Shown: in pieces, positions 1 through 13,134 of the stretch
Numbering within the stretch: the stretch's first letter is position 1
Layout of the letters: every line of letters starts with the position of its first letter
Assembly: GCF_003086295.3 (NCBI RefSeq)
Contig: NC_092047.1
Span: 119,266,449 to 119,330,448 of the forward strand
Origin: Arachis hypogaea
Lineage: Eukaryota; Streptophyta; Magnoliopsida; Fabales; Fabaceae
DNA length: 64,000 nt
Direction: 5' to 3'
Program-made: the position numbers and the translations under genes
The notes under the pieces: model-generated
Databases searched by the model: none
What the model saw: the letters and a program-made list of their open reading frames with translations, nothing else
Told to the model about the DNA's origin: nothing

Positions 1-1
1 T

Positions 2-79
2 GAGAAGGTAATAAGTTCGGCACCAGAGATAGTGAAAGAAGCCAACAGTTTAGTGCGTGAAATCGTGAACCATACATGA
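2..79 (+). CDS. Possible C-terminal tail of an upstream gene
   Basis: From base 2 there is an open frame of 25 codons ending in TGA at 77-79, with a balanced, charged composition (ending ...LVREIVNHT) and base use unlike the AT-rich DNA after it. A pyrimidine/T-rich stretch like a 3' UTR follows. I do not recognise the family. It may be the last exon of a gene to the left of the window, or chance. Confidence 0.3.
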   Translation, partial: EKVISSAPEIVKEANSLVREIVNHT

Positions 80-1786
80 TAGATGCTGCTAATTCTCTTT
101 ACTCTTACTTTACTCTTTTTTAACTTCTTAATATTTCAGTCACAGTTGATGATAAATGGGATTATCCAATTCTTTTGTACTTCTTTATGGAAACACCTTT
201 ATTTTATATTAATAAAATAACATTTATCCTTAAAAAAAATAATGAACTATAGAGTTTAATTTTAATATGTTATAAAAATATTTTTTTTACTAAAAACGTT
301 ATTTTTGTAAATAAATATTTTATTAAAAAGATATTTTTGATATTTTTATTGAAATACTTGCCAAAAGAAAAAGTTAGTATCTAATTATGTTTAGGTAGTA
401 TGCATGGGGGTTTATGAAATCTTTTTTTTTTTGGTAAGGTATGAAATCCTTTTTTTTTTTTTGGTCAGGTGAAATCCTTTTTAAATAATAAGAGAAAATT
501 TACCATTTCAATTGGCTGTATGATTTTGGTCATGAATGGGCCATGTCTTTTTTTGTTAGGGCCCATATATTAATTATAGGTTCCATGTTGTCGTTTCTTT
601 CGTGAGGTTATTGGACCATGGCCCAATCTCAAAAACACTCAAGTTAACCTCAAAGATAATCCCCTTCCCACTGGGCCCAAAAAAAAAAGATTTAGAGCCA
701 TTTTTTACTGCATGTGATGATCTCTTCATTTTAGCCAATGGCAAACTTATCTAACTTTTTTTTATTATTTAAAAAAAAACACAAACCTAATCATATGTAG
801 GAAAAAAATCAAATGATGTTAAATCAAACAAAGATAATGACAACTTAAGCAAGTGATATTTACGTATATATAGTTAAGATTGTGGTAAAATTATACCAAA
901 AAATATACTAACATTAAAAATATAATTTCTCATCTAATGGTGCAAGGATAATATTGTCCAATATATATCATATGACTACAAGTAAAGTTTCTTTAACAAA
1001 AAAATTTATTCAAATTAAATATCCAAATGAGCCACTAAACCCATTTTCTATTCTTCCCACTAATCTCACATACCAAGAGAAACTTATATGTGAATTCGTG
1101 ATGGCCAAATTGAAGTTATAATTTGAACAAACTAAGGGATTTCATTTTCATGGATCTTGGGTCCCGAAGGCATCATGTGACAAAGGCTTCAACATTGATT
1201 TCAATGAAGCACTATCTCTATATATGAATATGGAATACAATTTTTTCGGCGACGGTTTAAGTGAAATTTATCGTCAGTTTAAAAGCGTCACTAAATCATA
1301 CCAAAAGTATCCCTATTGTAACCTAATAATATATTTATTTTCAACACTGTCCATTGGATTGTATATTATTGTTAGAAATTTGTATGTCAACACCCTTGCT
1401 CTCTATCTCTAAATGGTTATATTAATAAAGAAATTTGGACTCCTTTTTTAGTCATTTTGAATTTGACTATTAAGACTATAACTAAATTCTAAAGTGAATA
1501 TATCATTTTCTTAAAACGTGAATTATATATATGCACGCATGTGAGTTACTTACTACTCCTCGTGATTATTGGTGTAAGTTTCAATTATTTATGCATGGAT
1601 TTAACGTTCTACTGCAACTTCTGCTATATTATGTATATATATACACACTCTTGAAAAGTAACGCATCAATTCTGCCAAACTGAGAGTAGATAGTACTTGA
1701 GATTCTTTGCACCATTACGTGCCCCTGTCTGCTCTTCCATTATTTCCTTCTTTAAATTCCCAGAGATTTTAACTCTTCTTCTTTTT

Positions 1787-1800
1787 ATTTATTATTTATT

Positions 1801-1860
<60 letters not shown>

Positions 1861-1861
1861 T
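1787..1861. repeat. (TTTA)n/(TTA)n microsatellite
   Basis: A run of TTTA units grades into about 16 perfect TTA units. The poly-leucine reading frame across it is a by-product of the repeat. Confidence 0.95.
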
Positions 1862-4800
1862 AAAAAGCTTAAATCCAATTTTTTTTTAATTAAACTATAA
1901 ATACTTGTCATTTCAACTAATTATATCTTTATATGTATACACACATTCAATAAACAAAAAAAATTAATCCATTAATAATACATTATCTAATAAAATTATT
2001 TATTTTAAATACTAAATTAATAAATAAAAATATATAAATATTTATATTAATTTTTTTTTATGTAAGAGTCCTTTTTTTATATCAATTTTATTTAACTCAA
2101 AAGATTGAATTCACAACAATCGGTCTTCAAATAGTGGTAGTTTTAATTTATAAGAATTTTGTAGCGGTTATAAAACGTCATTAAATGGTTCTATGGCGCT
2201 TATTTAATGGCGCACATTTTTTTAGAAAAAAAACTCAAAATAGCTCCTGACAATTACTTCAAAAGACAATGAAGTTCTTGACAAAAAAAATACTCAACCC
2301 AATTCCTAAGCTTTATTTTTATGGAACTGATTAATCTCTGTGTGAAAAAAAAGTTAATGTTATTTTTTTGGGTACAAGAGTTAATCAATCCCAAAAAAAA
2401 AAAAGATCAGAGATGGGATTTGGTATTTTTTTTTAGGGCTTCGTTATCCTTTTAAAATAATTGTGAGGAGTCGAGTGAAATATTCACTCTTCTTTTTTAA
2501 GATGTTGAAAACTGACAATATCCAACAATTACTAGTGATCTAACCGCCGCTAAATAATCCTTACGACTCATAATTTGCTGCCGTAGATATTAATAAGTAA
2601 AGACGTAAATAATTATATATCTAACCAATTAAATAATATTTAAAACATAAAAGTAATGAAAAGAAAGAATATTTATTTCAAACATCATTTATCAATTAAA
2701 TAATTATAAAGAAGAGGCAAGTTAATACGCTACCATAATAATTAAAGGCTCAACAGATTGAGAAAAAGTGACGAAAAAACAGAAAAATTATTGTTGTCTA
2801 CTTGTATGCAGTAGCTTACATTAATTATATTCGCTTAACTGATAATAATTTATTATTTGAAATAATCAACTTGCCAAAATATTCTTAGCTGAAATTTTCA
2901 GCTAACTATCTAAATTAGTAAAAAATCTTAATACTATTATTATCATCAAGTATAGATAAATTCTGGAGTATAATATAGGATTATTTTCATGAACTCAATT
3001 TTTTATTTTTGGTGTTTCAATAATTATTTCAAATCTAAGGACTTAAACCTAGAAACACTAATAATCACAAATTATAGACACATGAATGGGATAATAAGGA
3101 GAATAAATAAGTATGTCATGAAACTATATTTTTTTTTAATTTAAACCAATAAAAGAAGAACATAAATTAAATAATTATATCTCTAACCGTTTATTTATAC
3201 ATTTTATTCCTTTTAAAAATTTTAAATAAATGAGATGTTTTAATAGTATAATTATCTTTTTTTCACTTTTACTCAAATCATAACTTAAAAAAAAATTAAA
3301 TGTAAACTCATCATGATTTGGTCAAAATATCATTTATACAATTTTAAACCCTATCAATTCTCATCAGATCCTTCTAAAGAAATAATCATTTCATTATCTT
3401 TATCTTGGAGGTCTAAATAAATATCTAAATTACTTAGCATGTAACTAAATTATTTATCCAAAAGATTTAAATGGATAAGAGAAAATATATAAATCATTAT
3501 ATATATAACTCTAAAAAAAAAAAACTTGAAATGTGATACAGTGAAAGTTCTGCCTTCCATCATCCTACACAGTATCATATCATAGCCTTTTGATACGCTG
3601 AAGGTGTCATATTATAAACTAATGTTAATTTTCCTAACAACCCTTGATTTTTCTCACATTAAATATGTTGTTAATTAAGCTTATTTTACAAAAAAAAAAA
3701 AAAAACAGGAGATAAAGAAAAGTATCATGAATGACTCGAGTAGCAAGTAGGTTTTGTATTATTCATCTGTTGTACTCTATGATATACGAATACTGATATG
3801 AATATATGATATGAGATGATATAAGATATATTGATATACAAATTTTAAAATTTTATAAGATATGGAGATATATATATATATAATTTTTTTAAATAAATTA
3901 TAATAATATTTTAATATTTTATTAATATTAAAATTTAAATTAATTTTTAATAATATTTTATTTTAATTATATAAAATATTTAAAATATTTTTTATTTTAA
4001 TAAATAATAATATATATTATTTTTAAATTTTTTTGAGAATATATGTTCAAAATAAAAATTGATACATTGACACGTGATAATATTTAAATATTTCTAAACA
4101 TATTTAAAAAAAATTATTTTTTATTAAGATACAATTAAATATAACAAACATGCATATTAAATATATATCATACCTAAAATTTAAAATATATCTGACACAC
4201 GAATATAATAATTTAGGGAAGTATCTATATTTTATAAATTGCACACGTTTTGTAATAGTTTTCTGTGTTTTTTATAGTTAGGAGAAATTCTAATTAAATA
4301 ATTACACTTAATATTTTTAAGAATTAATTGTGTGTGAGAGAGAGAAAAGGCATAACAAAAAGATTTCTCGTCATAGTATTTCCAGTTATATAGTTTCAAT
4401 ATTCTAAAAAACTTGGGTAGAAATTAAATTTGGAACATTATGAAAAGTTAAAAGGTGCAGCATCCAATGGCACTCACTATACACGCGTCAGCATTGCAAA
4501 CTTGCTGTCTTCCATTCATATTAACACATGCTTCCATTAACCCTAATAATTTTATTAATATATTTCACAGTAATATACTAGTAAATTAATTATTAGGATA
4601 ATATATATTTTTTGTATTTAATATATATATATTTTTTATTTAGTATTTCTAATAACGTTTAATTATATTTAATTTTATTTTTAATATTTTTTATTTGTAT
4701 CAAAATTTTCTAAACTTAATTTTAAGTAAAATATTGGGAATAAAATTAAAAAATTTTAAAAATAATTTGGACACAAATTAAAAATATTAAAAATAAAATA

Positions 4801-4886
4801 AAATGAATTGATTAAAGATAAAATTAAATAAAATTAAATGTTAAGAGTATTTTTAAAATACGTTAAAAATAAAATTATATTTTATC

Positions 4887-4887
<1 letters not shown>

Positions 4888-4960
<73 letters not shown>
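4888..4960. repeat. (TTA)n microsatellite
   Basis: About 24 perfect TTA units run without interruption, so this is likely a highly polymorphic locus. Confidence 0.95.
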
Positions 4961-6489
4961 GCATTTTAGGGCCTTACTTACTCTTTCAGTCTTTACTGTA
5001 CCTGAACAATGACACACAACGAAGCAACGTTATTTTGATGTTCTTCAAAAAGCCAAAATAATAACTTGATAGATAATACACTCTTAATATATACCAACTA
5101 CATTAATATATAGCGTTTTTTTTTTCTCTCCACTATTCTCAAATCATTGGTGCTATACAAGAACTAAGTAAAAAAGAAAGATTAATAATTATGTGAAAGT
5201 AAATGTAAATTGAATAATAAGTAAGATTATTAAATATAAAATCATATTATTAGAAATATAATAATTTATGTGTTTTTATTTATTACTTAAATTTTTAAAT
5301 AAATAATTTTATAACATGATATTATAATAATAAATGATAAAAAAAAGTTAGAATTCAATTTTTATTATCCTAAAAGAAAGTAATTCAGTATAATTATTCG
5401 TATATTAAAAGAAAGTAATTCTTATTGACTTAAAGTTTTAATTTTAAGATAAGTGATTTCAAGATATACGAATGAATAATATTTGTTTATGGGTTTATAT
5501 ATATACTAATTAATAATGTTACAATTAGATTATTAGTTATCTTCATCATTATTTATGTAAAGTTATGCAACCTATTTTTTAACTTTTACTATTATAAAGT
5601 ACTCCTCTCATGTAATACTTCTTATATATAAAATCTTTTGTCCAAATTATGATTTAAATTTCAAATAAACCCTAAATTTCTGAACCTATAAAATATTTTT
5701 AGATATGCACCCATTTTCTTTTTTCTTTACTTTTATTATGGTAAAAACTATATTTAATCAAGAATTTTTTAGCAATAAAAGTGCATAAATTTAATTTGGA
5801 GAACAATGAAAATCAACTAATAATCAACCAACATAACTTTTATATAAATTTTTTTTAAATTATCTAATTTAATTAGCTGATTTTTTTAATTTTTCTAGTA
5901 GATTCAATAGTGGCTACTAGCCAGCTACTAAAACAAATTTATAAAATTAGGATAATACTAAGACTAATTTTTAAATAGTTAAACAGAAGCATGTAGATCG
6001 TTTTATATGTAACAATATACAAATCTGTTTTATTTAGAAAATTAGGATAATACTAAGACTAATTTTTTTTTTAGTTTAGTTATTATCATAAAACTAGTTA
6101 TTCTAAAAACTGATAGGTAAAAATATATAAATTATTATATTTTTAATACATCTCTGCATATAATAAAACTTTTTTTCTTTTGAATTTTTATGTGTAAATT
6201 TTAATACATCTCTTAATTAGAATATTAGATCGAATAATAATAATAATAGATAACCAATTTTTTAGTTAATATATCAGCTAATTTTTTTAAAATTATTTTA
6301 TTTATTTTAAAATATAATTTTTTTAAATAATAACTCTTTAACTTTAAATTTTAAATTATAAATTTAAACACTAAAATTAGTTAATATTAATTAATTAAAA
6401 ATTAATTTCCTATACTTTTCTTTTTGTAGAAATTTAAAATTTTAACTAACTTTTTATTTCTTCTTCTTATTATTATTATACATATTTAA

Positions 6490-6611
6490 GTGAAAACTCA
6501 AGTGCAGTCGATTTCACATAAAAGTTGATAATAAAGAGTCGTTATATAAAAATTTAGTCAAATTATTTAACGACTCTCAACTATCAACTTTATGTGAGGT
6601 GGACTGGGCCG
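6490..6611. mobile_element. Mutator-type MITE, family 1 copy
   Basis: A 122-bp inverted-repeat element begins GTGAAAACTCAAGTGCAGTC, and its right half is the complement (around CTCTCAACTATCAACTT). It is flanked by the perfect 9-bp direct repeat CATATTTAA at 6481-6489 and 6612-6620. A 9-bp target duplication is typical of the Mutator superfamily. It ends about 130 bp before the trihelix gene start codon and so lies in its promoter. Confidence 0.85.
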
Positions 6612-6658
6612 CATATTTAATTTATAAAAAGCCAAAAAGGTTGAAATAGAGAAGAAGT

Positions 6659-6700
6659 TCCTCTCTCACTCTCACTCTCACTCTCTCTCTCTCACTCTAT
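6659..6700 (+). promoter_or_regulatory. CT-rich leader of the trihelix gene
   Basis: A CT/CTCA repeat lies 40-80 bp before the ATG at 6742. Pyrimidine patches of this kind are common near plant transcription starts and in 5' leaders. No clear TATA box could be assigned because the flanking DNA is uniformly AT-rich. Confidence 0.45.
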
Positions 6701-6741
6701 CTTTGGTCTTCTTCCTTCTACCCTACACAGAGATTCTAATA

Positions 6742-9700
6742 ATGGAAATGGAAGATCATCATCACCAACTTCATCATCAGCAGAACCACCACTACGGTTG
6801 TTTAACCGATCTGTTAATGAACAACGCTCCTATGCACCAATCCCAACCACCGCAACCACCAATAACACTAGGCGGAGCCACCAGCCACCACCAGCAGCAC
6901 CACCACCGCAACCTGCCACCGTTGCCGGAGACAACGATGACGATGTTTGAGATGATGGGAGCGCCACGTGGGGTGGTTATGAATAGCGAGTTGGCATCAA
7001 CAACGAGAGGATCAGGTGTGGGAGGGTGCATGGGTGGGGATGCATCCTCAAACAACGGAAGATGGCCAAGACAAGAGACTCTCACTCTTCTTGAGATCAG
7101 ATCTAAGCTTCACCCTAAATTCAAAGATGCTAATCACAAAGGTCCCTTGTGGGAACAAGTCTCCAGGTACTATTCTCAATTTTAATTACTAATCCTACTA
7201 ATTAATTATTACTAATTATTATTTATATATCTTGTGCCCTTAATATTACAAATTAAAAAAATTTATATTTGAAATACAAAAAATTTAAATTTTTAATACA
7301 TTTATTTTATATTTATTAAATAAAATTTTTTTAAAATTTTTCATTAATACTAAGCTTATCATGTGCACTTAAGACATATATTAGCTAGAATCTTATTATT
7401 ATTATTCTAGCTTCAAGTTTTAATATGCTAATTTTGTGTTTATATATGTTTTTTTTTTGTTTTTGTGTGTAAGGAAAGAATGTGAATAAAATTGAGTGTG
7501 AATTAACTGTGATCATCCTCATTAATTAGTTTAATTGATTTTTTATGCCTTTTTTTAATGGAAAAAATTAAGCATCATTATGCATTATTAATTTTGTTGT
7601 TTCTTGGAAGGTGGAATATATATATTTATTATTAAAATTTTCTATGATTGATAATCCTGTACTAATTACTGTATAATTAAAGGGGAACCTTTGCATATCA
7701 AATCTATTAGTACGGTTCTCGTTCTCCATTTTGGAAATTTCAAAATTTGGACCCTCTTTTTAGGTTTAAGTTTAATTAATTGTTCCCTTTATTATTTTTT
7801 GCCCCCTTTGATTTGAAGTTTGAACCTTGCATGTATGTCTTCTACACATTTATAGTATAAAATGACATAAACTAATTGAGGCTCTTCCTTCCGAGACATT
7901 CACTTTTCTATGGCAATTGGAGTAATACAAGAACACCAAGACGTCACTATGCATGCACATTCAATAGAATTATTAATTACCAAAAATGTTCACATAAACT
8001 AGGGTTCCAATACCATTAATTATGTAAGTACTAAATAGTGTTGTCCAATTGATGATTACAAATGGTACCCATTAATTATTTTATAATATATAATATTAGG
8101 CATAGTATATAGTTTGAAGAGTTTAATTTTGATACACTAATAGGTATAAAGTGTTTTACATAGTCGTGCAATCACATCTGTTTTTTGAATGATCATTCAC
8201 GCTATTAATGTAAAAGATAATTATTTTTACTAATATAGCGTTATGTAATTAGATGTACGTATAAAACTACTTTATACTAATAGTGTATTAAAATTAAATT
8301 CTAATTTAAATTCCAAAAATAATTACTTATTAGGACAGACTTTTGTTAATAAAAATGTTGTGTTTCATGTTATATATCTTATTTTAGAAGATGTTATAGG
8401 TCAATATAGTAATACCCTTAATTATGATTCAAGTTGTAACTCAATAAGCTATTAGAATATATTTAAAATATTATATATCAATATATTATTTAACTATCTT
8501 TTAAATTAATTTCATATTTAATTAATTTAATACAGTAATACTAGAAAAACACCAATTTAGATTATTTTATTTAATATAACGTCTATAATTTTATAGATAT
8601 AACATTTAAAATTATATATTTATTATATTTGATATTAAATATTTATTTTAAAAATAATTAATAAATATAAAATAAAACAATTTTAAACTGATTTGAACTC
8701 ATTTTTATTATCTCAAAAACATTTCTAATTTTGATATAATACAACAACATCAGATATTATAACACCTTATCACACTATTTTTGTTTTACGACTTAAGCGT
8801 AAAGTTCTGTGTGGTAGGATGTCATAGATATCAAATTTATTCTTAAGTCATTAATTATCATGAATTCTAACCGATGAAATGATGTTAAATAGTGAAGTTA
8901 ATTTGTGTTGATGATGGTAGTTAATTGTGAATAATTAGGATAATGTTAGAAGAACATGGATACCAAAGGAGTGGAAAGAAATGCAGGGAGAAGTTTGAGA
9001 ATCTGTACAAATATTATAAGAAGACAAAGGAAGGAAAAGCAGCAAGACAAGATGGGAAGCATTATAGGTTCTTTCGCCAACTTGAAGCCTTGTTTGGAGA
9101 CAACAACAACAATTCCAACAACTTTGTTACCAACAACAACCTTATTAATTTACAAACAAATCAAGACAAGTTTCATAATCATCATTATTCTCATCACCAT
9201 CACAATAACAATAATAATAATAGTGTTAGCCTCATCACAAACTCCACTAGTGAGTTTGACACATCATCATCATCAGAGACCGATGATGATGATGAATCGA
9301 GGAAGAAGAAGAGGAGGAGGTGGAAGATGAAGATGAAGATGAAGGAGTTCATTGACTCACAAATGAGCAAGCTTGTGAAGAAGCAAGAGGAATGGCTTGA
9401 GAAGTTAGTGAAGACAATGGAAGAGAAAGAGAAGGAAAGAGTGGTGAGAGAAGAAGAATGGAGAAGAGAAGAGGCAACTAGGTTGGAGAAGGAGCACATG
9501 TTTTGGGCCAAAGAAAGAGCATGGATTGAAGCAAGGGATGCTGCATTAATGGATTCTTTTAACAAGTTAACAAGGAGAAGGGAAATCATCAAGGCTGAAG
9601 AACAAGAACATGATCAAGAAGCTCCTCATCATCATCAAGACGATGGTGTGATGATGATGATGATGATGATGGGAGACGAAGAAATTATCAAAAATCATAA

Positions 9701-9803
9701 CGAGGATAACAACGAAGATATTAGAGAAAAATACATGTATCTTTCGGAAGCACATTTAATACATGCACCAGAAACATCTACAGCTACTCATTTTCAGTTG
9801 TAA
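6742..9803 (+). CDS. PTL: PETAL LOSS-like trihelix transcription factor
   Basis: Two exons, 6742-7166 and 8939-9803, joined at an AG|G arginine codon, give 429 residues. The ATG at 6742 is the first in frame; the open frame upstream starts only at TTG. The N-terminus is rich in His, Gln and Pro. The trihelix (GT-factor DNA-binding) domain spans about residues 107-193. It starts at RWPRQETLTLLEIRS, has the conserved Trp residues and the HGYQRSGKKC and KHYRFFRQLEAL blocks, and is interrupted by the intron as in GT-2-clade genes. Next come an Asn/His tract, an acidic stretch, a basic nuclear signal (KKKRRR, about 264-269) and a long charged coiled coil (about 275-355). The tail has a run of seven Met. 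GT-2-clade proteins such as Arabidopsis PTL usually carry a second C-terminal trihelix, which is absent here; a possible relic lies at 10095-10330. PTL represses growth between sepals in Arabidopsis. The relative EDA31 is an alternative identity, but HGYQRS favours PTL. Confidence 0.88.
8132..8291. mobile_element. Inverted-repeat MITE in trihelix intron
   Basis: Within intron 1 (7167-8938), the left arm containing ACACTAATAGGTATAAAG is matched in reverse complement by the right arm (CTTTATACTAATAGTGT). The roughly 160-bp element is imperfectly palindromic. Its boundaries are approximate and the superfamily is not determined. Confidence 0.65.
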
Positions 9804-10094
9804 ATACAGGTTGATATTTAAATAAATGAAGATTTTATAATTGTCTTTGTATAAAGATGTTTTATTTTTATTATTGAATAATGATGAGTCGTAGGATTTG
9901 ATTTTGATATATTATAAAAATATTATTTTTATTTAAAATGCGACTAAACAAATAAATCCTATTTTTAAACAAATTTTTATATAAAATATATTTTTAGCAT
10001 TTTTATTGGAGTCGAAATCATATATATTCTAAAATTATTGAATATTCATCTACATAAATATATAAATATAAATTTGTTATTGGAGGGTTTACAA

Positions 10095-10330
10095 ACAAAT
10101 TGAGTGACCAATAAATAGGTTTACAAAAAGTGGTTGTTGTTCAGAAAGAAGAGAGGTTAGTTACAAGTTGGGAGAAATTGAAGTGACAATGCAGAAGCAT
10201 GGGTTCTTTTGGGCATGAAAGGACTGATTTGCATAGTGGAAGGAGAAATGGTAGGTCAGCAATGGGTGGCAACTATTCAAGTGAAAAAAATGAGAAGCAA
10301 AAGGAAAATCCAAGAAAAGTTTATTCTTGT
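10095..10330 (+). pseudogene. Possible decayed second trihelix domain of PTL
   Basis: This stretch is richer in G and purines than its surroundings and lies about 300 bp after the trihelix stop codon. Across shifting frames it reads like the C-terminal GT domain of PTL proteins: GCCSE near 10129-10146, GEIEVTMQKHGF near 10170-10205, HERTDL near 10213-10230, WKEKW near 10237-10251, VSNG near 10255-10266, then a Lys-rich tail. Several stops and at least two frameshifts break it. The match is against remembered family sequence, so the call is tentative; unrelated intergenic DNA is the alternative. Confidence 0.4.
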
Positions 10331-10461
10331 TTAATTTTGAGAACAATGATCAATAACATATATGTTCCTTGTATATATTATATGATCCAAGTGAGATATA
10401 TCTACGTATTTTGATATTTTAGATATTTTGATAATTTTAATCGTTGATTCAATCATAAAGT

Positions 10462-10750
10462 TTAGGTTTAATTATTCTATAGGTCTTGTAATTTTATACA
10501 ATTTTTAATTAGGCTCTATACTTTTTTTTTTTTCATTTGAGTCTTTAGATATTAATTTTTTTTAATCTAGTCCTTATCGTCACAAAATCGTTTGTGAAAA
10601 ATCAGTAAAATTATAGGACCTGCAAATATAATTAAACCTAATTGAGTCTCTAGACATTGTTTTTTTTTTTTAATTTAGTCTTTATCGTCACAAAATCGTT
10701 TGTGAAAAATCGGTAAAATTATAGTACCTCCAAATATAATTAAACCTAAA
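10462..10750. mobile_element. MITE family 3 copy with internal duplication
   Basis: It begins GTTTAATTATTCTATAGGTC and ends with the complementary ATAATTAAAC, as do the copies at 36196 and 33253. The right half, about 105 bp including TTATCGTCACAAAATCG, is present twice in tandem (about 10535-10642 and 10643-10748). Confidence 0.7.
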
Positions 10751-11967
10751 ATTTATACATGGTTAAAATTAATGACTAAACTTATTGACATATTTGAAAT
10801 TTTTTTATATAGTCATTGGTAAAGATTAGGCAGGAATTTATTTGGTAAAATGGAAATAAATATTGCTTTGACCTTTGGAACTGAATAAAGTAAAGCCAAT
10901 AAAACCAATATATGAGTGAAATAATGAATGGTGATTGACTCATGAGAAGTAGTAGAAGCTAAGAATAAAATTTGGCAGGCTTTTTCATCTGAGATGGTCT
11001 CACATTATGTAAGCACAAGTTATCTAACTGCTGGGGGTTATATATGTATAGGGATTGCTGATGTTACTGTATGATGAATTGTGTTACATTTCTTCATCTT
11101 ACTTAAGAGTAATATTTTTTTGGACTCATTTCTATTTTGAATAATTTACTATTCTATTACTGTAGTTTGGATTTTATTTCCAAAAATATATTTTCTCCCT
11201 TGTAATTTTCTTTTAAATAACTGCAAATATCATAATTATAGTGGCCATGTTGGTGATTGTAGTAATTTGATAGTAAAATTACAGAATAAGAAGAAAAAAT
11301 AAAATAATAATAATAAAAGTTTTTTTTAATTTTAAATAAAAATTAAAATAGGACGAAACAAAATGTTTAAGATAAAAATAGAGCGTTCAAATATTAGAGA
11401 CTAAAATAATTAATACTTTACCCTTAAAAAAAAAACAAATGATGTTATTTAATTTATACATAAATTTGAGACATTTTTTTGTGAAGACACCATGAGTTAG
11501 TTGATGATTTCATATAATAATACATAATTAGTGGAGAAGTATATTATTATGGATCCAACTTTTTCTCTAATTTCTGTCCTTTTAGTTTTAATGTGTCTAA
11601 CACTACTTTTGATTAGAGCTATATATATAGTAAGCTTAAATTTTTCTATAGATACCTGGAAATATGAATGGTGAGAATAATAATGAGTGTAACACTACTA
11701 TACCCTTAATTGGAGTTGTATATATAAGTATAACCACCAACATACATATGAAGCTGAATAATGAAGTATACATAATGAAATGAGTGTGCTCCACCAAATA
11801 ATCATACATAATAGTTAAAATGGCAAATTAAAGTTTGCTATATTATTATTGGGACGAATCTATATAGCCAGCTGAGGTTTATCAAATTCATAGCCCTACA
11901 CTACTATATATATATAACTCATGTTAGATATATAGCTAGATTTTTGGTTTTTCACTGTATATATATC

Positions 11968-12117
11968 CCTCGGTCTGACATGTTAAAAATTAATCTGTTG
12001 TGAATTGAAGTCTATTTAAGGATTTATCGCTGAAAGTTGCTCTATACAGAAGACAGAATTCGAACTTCTGACATTTGTTTAAACGAATTAATGTTAACCA
12101 CTAGACTAACCTAACTT
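11968..12117 (-). mobile_element. SINE relic
   Basis: On the minus strand it keeps an A-box-like TTAGTCTAGTGGTTAAC, a B-box-like GTTCGAATTC and the downstream body word TAAATAGACTTCAA. It matches the intact copy at 49702-49889 but is strongly diverged. Confidence 0.6.
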
Positions 12118-12439
12118 AATTTTATATATCATATTTAATATATCATCGATCTTTTGTTGATTAAAGATGAGGAATAACCAAGAAGGTTTTTCATTTTTAA
12201 ATATCAATATTCAAATAATATTATCATTAAAAGTTCAACTACTTCAAAGAAAACTTATTAAAATTTTTTGTTCTTAACCAATTTTTGAATTTAAATTGAG
12301 AACTACAAAAAAAACATTTATTTCCATTACTTAATAATTAACTTGAAATTGGTATGATAGAAACTAACTAGCTAAAAATTACACAATCATTTTATTTCAA
12401 TTTTTAAATCATCTTCATTCCTTGACTGAGGCTACTAAA

Positions 12440-12716
12440 CATAGATACACAATTTTAAAAAAAAAAAATCACTTTTAGTAGTTATTATTTATTTTATTTT
12501 TAGTAATAATAAAAATAACTATTAATACATTTATCGATAATTAAAAATTAATCATCATATATTTTATCGTTAAAAAGTCTTAGTATTGGTAAAAACTTTT
12601 TAAATAGTCACAAAAAACATATAAATACTATTATAACGTAAAGTAATAACAACAAATAGTAGTTACTATGTTATAGTTACTAAAAATTTGTGGTTAAAAT
12701 TGAATTCTATTGTAGT
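12440..12716. mobile_element. Possible CACTA-type non-autonomous element end
   Basis: The segment ends in TATTGTAGTG, whose complement CACTACAATA has the form of a CACTA terminus. The interior is rich in words such as TAGTAGTTA. The left end is not clear (about 12440) and no target duplication was found. Confidence 0.35.
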
Positions 12717-13134
12717 GATTGAGTAGTAGAATAGATGATAGGTGTCTAAATAAATGAGAATACTATGTTAGCAGTGTTGTGCACAAGGATCCATGAACAT
12801 GAAACAGCAACATATATATTGCATAGCATAGCATGTACCCAAAATAGGGATACAATGCAGCATTGGAATTCTCCAGGGATACACTGGACAGTTATTTATG
12901 TATGTGGTCCTTTATGTATTTCTAGCTACTTACTTTGACTACCATTTAATTTAGACTAACATGCCACTTCCAAATTTCAAAACCATGCTTTCCTTTTACT
13001 CTATATATGTGTTTCTTGATGCAAGCTTTACTATATGAAAACATGATCAACATAATAAGGTTCAATGTATATATGTATGTATAGTATGAAGGAAAAAAAA
13101 ATAGTGGGTGATGATGAGTTGTAAGTATTTAATA

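Larger units (their letters stand above)
80..6489. other. AT-rich intergenic region, no gene seen
   Basis: No frame longer than about 65 codons carries recognisable protein sequence. The stretch holds poly-A/T tracts, two long TTA microsatellites and degenerate transposon-like DNA. One example is around 2100-2230, where GC-bearing words such as AGCGGTT and GGCGCA resemble inner parts of CACTA-type elements. No RNA gene or intact mobile element could be supported. Confidence 0.5.

Noticed and set aside
1224..1412. 62-codon + frame in the left intergenic region
   Set aside because: Phe/Tyr/Ile-rich composition typical of AT-rich noise; no recognisable family and no supporting signals.
1697..1900. 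67-codon frame with a long leucine run
   Set aside because: The leucines are translated TTA microsatellite.
6792..7085. 97-codon minus-strand frame opposite trihelix exon 1
   Set aside because: It is the complement of a compositionally biased His/Pro/Gln coding exon; the sense frame carries a conserved domain and this one has none.
8956..9755. Alternative + and - frames inside trihelix exon 2 (Thr/Ile, Ser/Leu and His-rich)
   Set aside because: These are shadows of AAC/GAT/CAT codon repeats in the genuine frame.
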